This document shows, piece by piece, positions 1-7,909 of a stretch of 64,000 nt of DNA. Each line of letters begins with the position of its first letter. Positions within the stretch are counted from its first letter, which is position 1. The stretch is from Spectribacter hydrogenoxidans (GTDB taxonomy: Bacteria; Pseudomonadota; Gammaproteobacteria; Nevskiales; Salinisphaeraceae): NCBI RefSeq assembly GCF_031846275.1, contig NZ_JAVRIB010000005.1:62001-126000 (forward strand), written 5' to 3'. Made by a program: the position numbers and the translations under genes. The notes below the pieces were generated by a model, which searched no databases, was not told where the DNA came from, and worked only from the letters and a program-made list of their open reading frames with translations.

Positions 1-425
1 CGCTGACCGTGCACGGCAGCGGCGGCCAGACCCGGGCCTTCATCCACATCCAGGACAGCGTGCGCTGCATCGAGATGGCGCTGACGCATCCCCCGGCAAC
101 CAGTGAACGGGTGCGCATCTTCAACCAGATGACCGAGACCCACCGAGTGGCCGATCTGGCGCGGATCGTGGCGGAACTCACCGGGGCCGAGATCGCCTAT
201 CTCGACAACCCGCGCAAGGAAGCCGACGCCAACGACCTGGCCGCCGACGCCCGCTGCCTGATCGACCTGGGCCTGCAGCCCACCACCCTGCGCACCGGAT
301 TGCTGGAAGAGATCGTGGAAATCGGCCAGCGCTATCGCGAACGCTGCGACCGGGACCGCATTCCCTGTACCTCGCAGTGGACGCGGATGCCGGCAGCGGC
401 CCGGGTGGATCGCCGCGCCGGCTGA
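1..425 (+). CDS. NAD-dependent epimerase/dehydratase, UDP-sulfoquinovose synthase-like (3' end only)
   Basis: Only the C-terminal ~140 residues are inside the window; the reading frame is open from base 3 back across the left edge. Visible motifs are GGQTRAFIHIQDSVRC, FNQMTETHRVADLA, NPRKEADANDL and RCDRDRIPC. This run is characteristic of the SqdB-like branch of extended short-chain dehydrogenases, which make sulfoquinovose or related nucleotide sugars. The Rossmann domain and the catalytic Tyr-x3-Lys lie upstream and cannot be checked. The exact sugar product is therefore inferred, and another nucleotide-sugar epimerase is possible. Confidence 0.65.
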   Translation, partial: LTVHGSGGQTRAFIHIQDSVRCIEMALTHPPATSERVRIFNQMTETHRVADLARIVAELTGAEIAYLDNPRKEADANDLAADARCLIDLGLQPTTLRTGLLEEIVEIGQRYRERCDRDRIPCTSQWTRMPAAARVDRRAG

Positions 426-519
426 GCCTGACTCGGGGCGGCCAATTGACGTAATGTCTGCGTTTTGCTGACCGGCGCCCGCGCGCTGATCGGCCCGAGC
501 GACAGGACGCAGACCCAGC

Positions 520-1152
520 ATGGCCAGCGAGGACGATACCGACCATCTCGACCTCGCCGACGGCGACGAACCCGCCGACGGCGAGCCGATTTCCTACCAG
601 ACCTTCGGCGAGCAGTTCATCCGCCATCTGGTGACCGTGCCGCGCCTGCGCGCGGAAGTGGAACAGATTCTCCAGGCCACCATGGAGGGCTCGGCCGAGG
701 CCCTGCCCAACGAACTGCTGGTGGCCTCCTACCGGTTCGCGCCCCACGACATCGAGATCGAGCGGCGGGTCAGCGACGATGCGGAAGTGGCGTTCTCGCT
801 GGTGCTGGGCGGCGTGCTCACGCTCAAGATCAAGGTGATGGGCATGACCGTCGGCCTGCCCATGGACGTGAGCATCCGCGTGGCGATCGACGTGCACACC
901 TTCGCGCCGCTGACCATCAAGCTGGTGCCCCGGCCGCTCACGCATCGGAATGTCAAGGTGACTACCCGCATGCCGCGCGAACTGCGCGCGCTGCCCACCC
1001 GGCTGCTCGATCGCATCAATCCGCTGGCCATCGCGGTGCAGGAGAACATCGTGCGCCAGGCCAACGACCGACTGTCGCGGCCGGATCTGGCCGAGGCCGC
1101 AACGGTTGACGTCCTGGCGCTGGCGGAGGGGGCGCTGGGCGGGAAGGCCTGA
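520..1152 (+). CDS. Conserved hypothetical protein, possible lipid-binding beta/alpha fold
   Basis: The protein has 210 aa, no signal peptide and no transmembrane segment. An acidic N-terminus (~25 residues) precedes a core of alternating hydrophobic strands (SLVLGGVLTLKIKVMGM, VSIRVAIDVHTFAPLTIKLV) and a C-terminal amphipathic helical region (INPLAIAVQENIVRQANDRL). I recall broadly similar actinobacterial proteins of unknown function with a strand-rich centre and a final helix. A TULIP/SMP-like lipid-binding fold is conceivable but unproven. It converges on the following minus-strand gene and shares the neighbourhood with the DUF445 locus. The function is unknown. Confidence 0.6.
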   Translation: MASEDDTDHLDLADGDEPADGEPISYQTFGEQFIRHLVTVPRLRAEVEQILQATMEGSAEALPNELLVASYRFAPHDIEIERRVSDDAEVAFSLVLGGVLTLKIKVMGMTVGLPMDVSIRVAIDVHTFAPLTIKLVPRPLTHRNVKVTTRMPRELRALPTRLLDRINPLAIAVQENIVRQANDRLSRPDLAEAATVDVLALAEGALGGKA

Positions 1153-1177
1153 GCCGGGGTCCGGCAGCACATCCGGG

Positions 1178-1200
1178 CCCCTCTCCCACGGGGAGAGGGG
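1178..1200. terminator. Perfect 10-bp hairpin between convergent genes
   Basis: CCCCTCTCCC at 1178-1187 pairs exactly with GGGAGAGGGG at 1191-1200 around the 3-nt loop ACG. It lies in the 71-bp gap between a plus-strand gene ending at 1152 and a minus-strand gene ending at 1224. It has no T-run, so it may be a bidirectional transcript-end stabiliser or a REP-like unit rather than a canonical terminator. Confidence 0.5.
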
Positions 1201-1223
1201 ATGGCTCCCCTACCAGCCGGTGC

Positions 1224-2678
1224 TCAGGCCGCGGCACCCTCCAGCGCCGGGGCAAGTTGATCCCACACGCCACGATCACGGGCGGCGGCCTGGAAAGCGG
1301 CTTGATCGTCGGCGCTCTGGCGGCGGTACACCTCGCCGGCCTGGCCGAGATCATCGGCTTCCACGGACGACAGGGCCACGGCCACCGCCGCCCAGCCGCC
1401 GGTATCCCGGGCGGCATCCAGGATCGATTCCAGCAGGTCGCCGTCGTTGGCGAGGCTGACCTGCGCCGCCGAGCGCTGGCCGCCGGTTTCCATGCGCTCG
1501 ACGAAATCCAGTAGCAGTCCCAGCCGGCCGGTGCGCGCGGCGGTGGCGATCAGGCTTTCCAGCACGTGCTTGTTGGCGGCAATGGGCAGCCGGGCGATCA
1601 TGTTGCGCTCGGCATCGTCAGTGTATTCGAACAGGTCGATGGCCACGTCCCACTGATCGGCATTGTGGGCGGCCCACATCGCGGCCTCGGCCACCTCCGG
1701 GCCCTGGGCCAGCGCCGCGTGGGCGACCACCCGCTGCCATTCCCGCCGCATCGGGCGGGCCAGCGGCAGGGCAGCCTCCAGCAGGCCCTCGCGATAGGCG
1801 GTATTGACCAGATCGCCCAGCACGGTTTCGTCGCGCACGGCGGGCAGGTTGACGATCTTGCGGTGGTATTTCGGGTTCATGCGGGCCATGCCGCGCAGCA
1901 CCGGCCCCCAGAGATTCTGCGCGTGGGCCACGCCGACCAGCCCGTTGAGGGTGGCCTCGTCCTGCTCGGCCATGATGTTGGCCAGCCGGCCGCGCAGGTC
2001 GTCGTCGACGTTGTCGATCACCGACAGCGCCTCGGGCCAGAGGTTCTGTTCCGTCCCGGCACGCATGATGCGGGCCACGCGGTCGTTGTCGATCATCCGC
2101 AGAATGCGCGACAGCTGGCTCTTTTCCTCCATGTAGAAGGCGATGTGCAGCAGCACGGCATCATCATCCACCGCCGCCACCACCGCGCGGATGGCCGGGG
2201 CGGACAGGGCATCGGCGAAGCGGCCGAGGGTGATGTAGTCCTTGCGCTCGACCAGGATCAGCGCGGCGTCGCGGATCAGTTCGGCCGGCAGGCGCTGGAT
2301 GATGGGCCGCACCTTGTCCGGGTCGACATGCATGGCAGTGTCGGCGAGAAAGCCCGGCGGCAGCCGCTTGGCGATCTTGAACGCCCGGATGGCGTTCATC
2401 TCCCCCACCAGGCGGCCGGACAGCAGCGGCCCGAAGGCGGACTGCGCCAGTCGCGCCAGCATTCCCTGGGGCAGCAGGCGGGTCAGACGCTCCAGCCGGC
2501 GGAAACGCTCGCGGCGATCCTCGAACGCCGTTTCGAGGATGCGCCGGCGCAGGCGGCGAATGTTGGCCGCGCCGCTGCCACGCAGGCCGGTCAGCCGTTC
2601 CTCCGGCAGATACAGCAGTGCTGCCAGCTTGGCCAGTTCGGCACGGGTTTCCAGATCGGGCAGGGCTTGGTCGGTCAT
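1224..2678 (-). CDS. Uncharacterised all-helical repeat protein
   Basis: The protein has 484 aa, almost entirely predicted helix, with no membrane segment or signal peptide. Repeated units of the type 'LPAELIRDAALILVERKD' and 'ISxIxxxxDNDRVARIMRAG' recall the armadillo-like N-terminal domain of MgtE transporters and other superhelical scaffolds. I cannot assign a family. The start at 2678 was chosen because AGGGG precedes it by 7 nt; an ATG six codons upstream lacks such a site. It is 10 nt downstream of the small gene at 2689-2910, so the two form an operon divergent from the first DUF445 gene. A scaffold or protein-interaction role is inference only. Confidence 0.6.
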   Translation of the reverse strand: MTDQALPDLETRAELAKLAALLYLPEERLTGLRGSGAANIRRLRRRILETAFEDRRERFRRLERLTRLLPQGMLARLAQSAFGPLLSGRLVGEMNAIRAFKIAKRLPPGFLADTAMHVDPDKVRPIIQRLPAELIRDAALILVERKDYITLGRFADALSAPAIRAVVAAVDDDAVLLHIAFYMEEKSQLSRILRMIDNDRVARIMRAGTEQNLWPEALSVIDNVDDDLRGRLANIMAEQDEATLNGLVGVAHAQNLWGPVLRGMARMNPKYHRKIVNLPAVRDETVLGDLVNTAYREGLLEAALPLARPMRREWQRVVAHAALAQGPEVAEAAMWAAHNADQWDVAIDLFEYTDDAERNMIARLPIAANKHVLESLIATAARTGRLGLLLDFVERMETGGQRSAAQVSLANDGDLLESILDAARDTGGWAAVAVALSSVEADDLGQAGEVYRRQSADDQAAFQAAARDRGVWDQLAPALEGAAA

Positions 2679-2688
2679 TGCAGACCCC

Positions 2689-2910
2689 TCAGGCAAGCAC
2701 GCGGCGGGCGAGGCTGCCGAGCATGCCCGGCAAGGCCGATACGCCCTCGGTGATGGCGGTAGTCAGGGCATCGTGGCGGGCATCCAGCTCGCGGCCGGCA
2801 GCGTCACTGACGATCGCCAGCGTGTCGTCGTCCACGAATTCCAGAAATGCCAGTTCGTCGGCACCGGCCCCCAGCCGCTGTTGCAGTGCCTGCATCGCGT
2901 TCTGACTCAT
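2689..2910 (-). CDS. Small hypothetical protein (73 aa)
   Basis: This short acidic protein begins MSQNAMQALQQRL and has a central segment FLEFVDDDTLAIVSD. It has no recognisable domain and no transmembrane segment. The start at 2910 has a strong ribosome-binding site (GGGAGGGG about 6 nt upstream); a longer frame to 2991 has none. It is the first gene of a two-gene minus-strand operon with the helical-repeat protein, starting next to the divergent promoter region that also serves the DUF445 gene. Confidence 0.5.
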   Translation of the reverse strand: MSQNAMQALQQRLGAGADELAFLEFVDDDTLAIVSDAAGRELDARHDALTTAITEGVSALPGMLGSLARRVLA

Positions 2911-3005
2911 GCGTTCCCCTCCCGAAACCGCGCCTGTTGCACCCGATACCCGAGGATCAGACCTGATCGCCACCGCTGTCCGCGCCGGCATCCTCCCGGG
3001 GCGAT

Positions 3006-3062
3006 TTGGCTTACAGAATTCTCTGACATACTGTTACAGTCATTACTGACTTTTACAACACT
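3006..3062. promoter_or_regulatory. AT-rich divergent promoter region with a small palindrome
   Basis: The 234-bp gap between divergent genes 2689-2910 (minus) and 3145-4446 (plus) has a conspicuous AT-rich core in very GC-rich surroundings. It contains ACTGT-t-ACAGT at 3030-3040 and repeated TTACA words (3011, 3034, 3053). Promoter activity is inferred from composition and gene orientation; no exact -10/-35 pair is certain. Confidence 0.4.
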
Positions 3063-3144
3063 AAACCGGCGCGATCGGCGACATCGTGACCAGGTGCAGG
3101 GAGGAGCGGCCCCGGACCGCTCGACGACGGGAGCGAGAACCATC

Positions 3145-4446
3145 ATGGAAGGCTTTGCCGATTTCCTGGCCAACCCCCTGGTCTATCTGTCGATGCCGGT
3201 GATCAGCGCGATCGTGGGATACGGCACCAACGTGGTGGCCATCTACATGATGTTCCACCCGATCGAGTTCATCGGCGTCTACAAGCCGATTCTCGGATGG
3301 CAGGGCATCATCCCGCGGCGGGCGGCCAAGATGGCAGGCATTTCGGTGGACACCATCACCGAGAAGCTGATCGATCAGAAGGAAATCTTCTCGCGGCTGG
3401 ACCCGGAGCGCATCGCCGAGGAGCTGGAGGGCCCGCTCAACAACATGGTGGAGGACATCACCAACCAGGTGATGCTGGAGCACCAGCCCACGCTGTGGGA
3501 ATCGCTGCCGAACGTGGTCAAGAACCAGATCTACAAACGCATCAACCGCGAGATGCCGGAGATCGTGGCCGAGATCATGTCCGAGCTGAAGGCCAACATC
3601 GAGCAGATGTACGACCTCAAGGACATGGTCATCACCAACCTGACCCGGGACAAGGCGCTGCTCAACACCATCTTCCAGGAAGTGGGCTACGCCGAGTTCA
3701 AGTTCATCGCCCGCTCGGGCATCTACTTCGGCGGCTTGTTCGGTGTGGTACAGATGATCGTCTGGCTGTTCTTCCAGGAATGGTGGCTGCTACCCGCCTT
3801 CGGGCTCGCGGTCGGCTACGCCACCAACTGGCTGGCCCTGCAGATGATCTTCAATCCCAAGGAGGTATTCCGCATCGGCCCGTTCAACATCCAGGGCCTT
3901 TTCATGAAGCGCCAGGAAGAGGTGGCCAAGGACTACGGGCGGCTGGTATCGCAGGAACTGATCACCCCCGCGAACATCATCGAGGCCGTCCTCAAGGGAC
4001 CGTATTCGGACAAGGTGTTCGCCATGATCGGGCGGCACGTGCAAAAGGCCATCGATGAACAGACGTCGATTGCCAAGCCGTTCGTCACCTTCACCGTGGG
4101 CACCCAGAACTACATCCGCATGAAGAACAGCGCGGTGGAGAAGATCATCGGCAACATGCCGGATGCCCTGAAGCATGTGGAATCCTATGCCGACGATGCG
4201 CTGGATCTGCAGAACACCCTGATGACCCGACTGCAGGCACTGTCGCCGGAGGAATTCGAGGGCATGCTGCGCCCGGCCTTCGAGCAGGACGAGTGGATCC
4301 TGATCGCGGTGGGGGCGGCGCTGGGGTTCATGGTGGGCGTATTCCAGCTGATCGTGCTGTTCGGCGACGAGATGGGCATTACCGGCGGCGGCGAGGCCGC
4401 CGGCCAGGCTGCGGTGATGCTGCTGCAGAGCACCGGGCTGACCTGA
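3145..4446 (+). CDS. DUF445 family inner-membrane protein, copy 1
   Basis: The protein has 433 aa. An N-terminal hydrophobic hairpin (residues ~14-36), a central pair of membrane segments (~195-235) and a C-terminal segment (~380-405) flank long amphipathic helices, as in DUF445/YheB-type proteins of unknown function. The motif P-x5-VGY-x-TN-x2-A-x3-MMF-x-P occurs near the N-terminus and again in the centre, showing an internal duplication. The ATG at 3145 is the first that gives a membrane-proximal N-terminus; the frame stays open far upstream, but that part is antisense to other genes. A clear paralogue lies at 7910-9163. The next gene starts 10 nt after its stop. Confidence 0.85.
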   Translation: MEGFADFLANPLVYLSMPVISAIVGYGTNVVAIYMMFHPIEFIGVYKPILGWQGIIPRRAAKMAGISVDTITEKLIDQKEIFSRLDPERIAEELEGPLNNMVEDITNQVMLEHQPTLWESLPNVVKNQIYKRINREMPEIVAEIMSELKANIEQMYDLKDMVITNLTRDKALLNTIFQEVGYAEFKFIARSGIYFGGLFGVVQMIVWLFFQEWWLLPAFGLAVGYATNWLALQMIFNPKEVFRIGPFNIQGLFMKRQEEVAKDYGRLVSQELITPANIIEAVLKGPYSDKVFAMIGRHVQKAIDEQTSIAKPFVTFTVGTQNYIRMKNSAVEKIIGNMPDALKHVESYADDALDLQNTLMTRLQALSPEEFEGMLRPAFEQDEWILIAVGAALGFMVGVFQLIVLFGDEMGITGGGEAAGQAAVMLLQSTGLT

Positions 4447-4456
4447 CGCCGCACCC

Positions 4457-5167
4457 GTGAACGGGGCGCTGGTATTCATCGCCGCCGGGGCCGGACTGGC
4501 CGCACTGGGGGTGGTGCTGTTCTTCGCCCCGGTGCTGATCGCCCGCCGCCGGCACGGTCCCGGTATCGATTCAGAAAGGCTGGCGGCCACGGTCGGCGCC
4601 TTCCCCCGCCTGACTACAGCGGAGCAGCGGCGACTGGCCACCCAGGTACGCGGCTTCCTGCGACACAAGCGCTTCACCGCCAGCGGCCAGGCCGTGCCCG
4701 ACATCATCCGCCTGGCGGTGGCCGGCAACGCCTGCCTGCTGCGGCTGGGCAAGGACGCGGACTGCTTTCCGGACGTGCGCGAGATAGCGCTGGAAGGCGG
4801 GGACGATCCGCCCAGCCGGGTGGGGCTGGCCTGGACAGCGGTGGAGGACGCCATGAGTCGCAGCCCGGCCAACCCGGTGATCCGGGCCTTCGCCGCGCGG
4901 CTGGCGGATCAGCGCACCGCGCATCCGCGCAACCGTTGTGCCGCCGAGTATCCGGAAAAATGGTGGCGCCAGTTCAACGCCCTGGCCACCGACCGCGCAG
5001 CCCGCGAAGCCCTGCCGGCACTGGCCGGGGCGGAGACGCCGGATGCACTGTTTCTGGATACGTCCGAGATGTTCTTCCAGTCACCCGACGTGCTGGCGAA
5101 TGCCCACAATCCCCTGTACCGGCTGATGACGGAGTTCTACGGCGTCACCCTGAACCGGACTGGCTAG
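4457..5167 (+). CDS. M90/MtfA-like protein lacking the HExxH zinc motif (probable pseudoenzyme)
   Basis: The protein has 236 aa, one N-terminal membrane segment (~4-29), then an MtfA-like domain: FPRLTTAEQRRLATQVRGFL, a helix with AVAGNACLLRLG, GLAWTAVEDA, and a C-terminal SEMFFQSPDVL...PLYRLMTEFYG block. In active family members the segment after GLSW-like residues is NVVxHEFAHxLD. Here the same place reads NPVIRAFAARLAD (RAFAA at 143-147), so both zinc His and the catalytic Glu are missing. The later Ser-Glu (203-204) remains. Family placement is from pattern recognition. It starts with GTG 10 nt after the DUF445 stop, so they are probably co-transcribed. A regulatory or binding role without proteolysis is inferred. 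Confidence 0.65.
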   Translation: MNGALVFIAAGAGLAALGVVLFFAPVLIARRRHGPGIDSERLAATVGAFPRLTTAEQRRLATQVRGFLRHKRFTASGQAVPDIIRLAVAGNACLLRLGKDADCFPDVREIALEGGDDPPSRVGLAWTAVEDAMSRSPANPVIRAFAARLADQRTAHPRNRCAAEYPEKWWRQFNALATDRAAREALPALAGAETPDALFLDTSEMFFQSPDVLANAHNPLYRLMTEFYGVTLNRTG

Positions 5168-6993
5168 AGCGACATCTCGCCCTGTTCGACGGCCCGGCGG
5201 GTGTCGGCGGTCAGCGGCTCGTAGGCATCACCGCCTGGCGGCAGCCAGTAGACCGTCTCGTCACCAGGCGGTGCAAAACCCTCCTTCTTGAGATCCACCT
5301 TGCGATGCTTGAACGTGCCGGTGACTTCCTGCTCCCCCTTGAGCCGGATGAACACCGGCACCGCGTAGGCCGGCAGTTCCGCCTGCAGATGCGCGGCCAG
5401 GCCGGCCCAGTCGAGATCATCGCCTTCGGGCGTGATCGCGGCCATGCCGGCGCGGCCGTCGGTGTGCGGCACCTCGACCCCGTAGACCACGCTCTCGGCA
5501 ACCTGGGGGTGGCTGTTGAGGGCCTTTTCCACTTCCGTGGTGGCCACGTTCTCGCCCTTCCAGCGGAAGGTATCGCCCAGGCGGTCGACGAAGGCAATGT
5601 GGCGCATGCCCTGATCGCGCACCAGATCGCCGGTATTGAACCAGCAGTCACCCTTCTTGAACGCGTCGCGGAACAGTTTCTTCTCGCTGGCCTCGGCGTC
5701 GGTGTAACCCTCGAACGGAGCCATGCTGGTGATCTTGGTCAGCAGCAGCCCCACCTCGCCGGTGGCCACTTCCTGCAGGCGGCCGTGGTCGTCCTTGGTG
5801 GGTGCCTCGGTGACCGGGTCGAACGCCACTACTGCGAATGACAGCGGGCAGAAACCGGCGGTGCGGTCCATGTTGAAACCGTTAACGAACACCAGGTTGC
5901 CTTCGCTGGCGCCGTAGAACTCGCACACCCGCTCGATGCCGAAGCGCTGCTTGAAGTCGTCCCAGATGTCCGGGCGCAGACCGTTGCCGATGATCACCCG
6001 CACCAGGTGATCGCGGTCGCCGGGGCCGGCCGGCGCCCGCAGCAGATAGCGGCACAGTTCACCGATATAGCAGAAGGCGGTGGCTTCGTAACGGTGCACC
6101 TCGTCCCAGAAGGCCGAGACGCTGAACTTGCGGCCCAGCGCCATGGTGGCCCCGGCACAGAGCACCGCGCCCCAGGACACGGTCAGGGCGTTGTTGTGGT
6201 AAAGCGGCAGACAGCAGTAGAGCGCGTCGTCGGCGCACAACCCCATGCCGGCCAGGCCCAGCCCGGCCCCGCCGCGCAGCCAGCGGGTATGGCTCATCAC
6301 CGAGGCCTTGGGCATGCCGGTGGTGCCCGAGGTGAAGATGAAGAATGCTGCCTGCGACTTGTCCACCCGCCGGGTATCCGGGGGGTTGGCGGTGGACTGC
6401 GAGCGCGCCTCCGCGGTCAGATCCCGGTAGGCGGCGGAATCCGGCGGCCGGCTGTCGTCGCCCACATGCCAGACGCGATCGCCCTGATCGAACCCGAGCC
6501 CGCTTCGCACCTCGTCGAAGGCCTCGTGCAGATCATCGCCGACCAGCACCGCCGCGGGTTCCACCAGGCCCAGGCTGTGGGCCAGCACCTCGCCCCGCTG
6601 CTTGGTATTGCACATGGCAGCGGCGGCACCCAGCTTGACGATGGCGGTTACCGCCATGAGCGTGTGCGACCGGTTGCCCACCAGCACCGCCACCCGGTCG
6701 CCGGAACGAATCCCGGATTTCTTGAGCACATGCGCGTAGCGGTTGGCCACCGCATTGAACTCGGCGTAGGTGTAGGCCTCGTCCTCGAATCGCAGGGCGG
6801 TGCGGTGCGGATGGCGGCGGGCGTGATGCTCCACCAGCCGGCCGATGGACAGATGCTTGAACAGGCGCGAGGCACCGATCAGCCCCACACCGCGTGCCAG
6901 ACTGGGGGTGCGCACGACATCGCGAAGGCCGGCCCGGGCCAGCTCCCCGAAGGTGATGCGATCAGCGTTTTTCTGCGTCATGGCCTGATTCAT
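5164..6993 (-). CDS. FATP-type long/very-long-chain acyl-CoA synthetase
   Basis: This ATP-dependent fatty acid-CoA ligase has 609 aa. The AMP-binding P-loop reads TSGTTGMPKA, and the FATP/VLACS signature FCYIGELCRYLL follows a WDEVHRY segment. YGASEGN, FNTGDLVRDQG and DRLGDTFRWKGENV mark the later adenylation motifs and hinge, with the C-terminal lysine region KHRKVDLKKEG. This is the SLC27/FATP clade, which couples uptake to activation of exogenous long-chain fatty acids, rather than FadD. The start is uncertain: ATG at 6993 or 6981, both overlapping the small membrane protein gene. Its stop overlaps the convergent M90-like gene by 4 nt. Confidence 0.88.
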   Translation of the reverse strand: MNQAMTQKNADRITFGELARAGLRDVVRTPSLARGVGLIGASRLFKHLSIGRLVEHHARRHPHRTALRFEDEAYTYAEFNAVANRYAHVLKKSGIRSGDRVAVLVGNRSHTLMAVTAIVKLGAAAAMCNTKQRGEVLAHSLGLVEPAAVLVGDDLHEAFDEVRSGLGFDQGDRVWHVGDDSRPPDSAAYRDLTAEARSQSTANPPDTRRVDKSQAAFFIFTSGTTGMPKASVMSHTRWLRGGAGLGLAGMGLCADDALYCCLPLYHNNALTVSWGAVLCAGATMALGRKFSVSAFWDEVHRYEATAFCYIGELCRYLLRAPAGPGDRDHLVRVIIGNGLRPDIWDDFKQRFGIERVCEFYGASEGNLVFVNGFNMDRTAGFCPLSFAVVAFDPVTEAPTKDDHGRLQEVATGEVGLLLTKITSMAPFEGYTDAEASEKKLFRDAFKKGDCWFNTGDLVRDQGMRHIAFVDRLGDTFRWKGENVATTEVEKALNSHPQVAESVVYGVEVPHTDGRAGMAAITPEGDDLDWAGLAAHLQAELPAYAVPVFIRLKGEQEVTGTFKHRKVDLKKEGFAPPGDETVYWLPPGGDAYEPLTADTRRAVEQGEMSL

Positions 6994-7192
6994 GTCGTTG
7001 CTGCGTTTCGGCTGGCCGCTGGCCGCCAAGCTCGTCGAGTACCCGTTGCTGGATGCGTTTCGCCACTTCCTCGGCCACCACTTCATTGACCCGGCTCTGC
7101 AGCCGCCGCCGCATCTGCCACCAGGACAGCATGAAGCCCAACACGAAGGTGAGCACGCCCAGCGCCACCCAGAGCCAGGGGCCGTCGGTCAT
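6962..7192 (-). CDS. Small single-pass membrane protein (76 aa)
   Basis: It begins MTDGPWLWVALGVLTFVLGF, one membrane segment (~6-25), followed by a charged coiled-coil-like region (RVNEVVAEEVAKRIQQRVLDEL) and a hydrophilic tail. Its ATG overlaps the TGA of the upstream Abi-alpha-like gene as ATGA, and its own end overlaps the start of the acyl-CoA synthetase by about 30 nt, so all three are translationally coupled. No family was recognised. A membrane anchor or adaptor for the synthetase is a guess from context. Confidence 0.6.
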   Translation of the reverse strand: MTDGPWLWVALGVLTFVLGFMLSWWQMRRRLQSRVNEVVAEEVAKRIQQRVLDELGGQRPAETQQRHESGHDAEKR

Positions 7193-7890
7193 GACCCGGG
7201 CCCGGCGAATGCCCAGAGGGCCTGTCCGAACCGGGACAGCGACACCGTATGGCGCTGTATTCGCGGCCACAGGCGCAGGGTGTTCTTGATGTAGACACTG
7301 GCGTCGCGCACGCCGGTGTCGGCGGCCAGCATTTCGTAGGCGGTCTTGAGGCCGGCATCCTCCGGACCCACATGCAGCACCCCGAGCGAGCGCATCTGCC
7401 CGACCAAACGGGGCACGTCGTCGCGCAGGGTCACGCCGGCCTCGCGCCCCAGACTGGTGGCATTCTCCAGCACCCATTCCCGGATCGACCCGGCCGGCAG
7501 TCCGGCCCCCACGTGCAACAGCGGCAGCTGCCGGCCATCGCCGAGCACCGCCAGCATCTTGGCCTGATCGGGGCACAACTGGCCCAGCACGCCGATGAAT
7601 TCGCGCTCCCGGGCCTGGTCGATGGTGAGGCGGTCGGCATCGTTGAGCAAACCGGCCAGCATCGCCCGGGCATCGGTCGAATGACTGGGCCGCGGCCGGC
7701 GCGGCTCGCTGTCCGACAGCTCATCCAGCCGGTGCTTGAGTTCGTTGACGGCCCATTCCTCGGCGGCCTGCAGCCGCTTCACCGCGGTGCCGGCCATGGG
7801 CCATTCCTGCGCGCGCTCGGCGGCCCGGCGCAGCAGACGCACCGGCATCGGCGTGGGCAGGCTCAGGCTCTTGCCGGGTTTGTCTGCCAT
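7189..7890 (-). CDS. Abi-alpha (DUF4393)-like protein, copy 1
   Basis: The protein has 233 aa. The central/C-terminal half reads REFIGVLGQLCPDQAKML, LLHVGAG, WVLENATSLGREAGV and RSLGVLHVGPED...YEMLAAD, the pattern I associate with the DUF4393/Abi-alpha family. The N-terminus has basic amphipathic helices but no membrane segment. The start has CAGGAGAG 6 nt upstream. The 4-nt ATGA overlap with the next gene shows an operon. A paralogue lies at 9193-9924. The family name comes from abortive-infection annotations, but nothing here indicates phage defence. The role is unknown. Confidence 0.65.
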   Translation of the reverse strand: MADKPGKSLSLPTPMPVRLLRRAAERAQEWPMAGTAVKRLQAAEEWAVNELKHRLDELSDSEPRRPRPSHSTDARAMLAGLLNDADRLTIDQAREREFIGVLGQLCPDQAKMLAVLGDGRQLPLLHVGAGLPAGSIREWVLENATSLGREAGVTLRDDVPRLVGQMRSLGVLHVGPEDAGLKTAYEMLAADTGVRDASVYIKNTLRLWPRIQRHTVSLSRFGQALWAFAGPGS

Positions 7891-7909
7891 GACATCACTC
7901 TCCTGACGA

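Noticed and set aside
178..1170. Long minus-strand reading frame of about 330 codons opposite the epimerase end and the 520-1152 gene
   Set aside because: Its translation is rich in Arg, Gly and His and looks like an antisense frame in high-GC DNA. The plus-strand frames show proper protein patterns.
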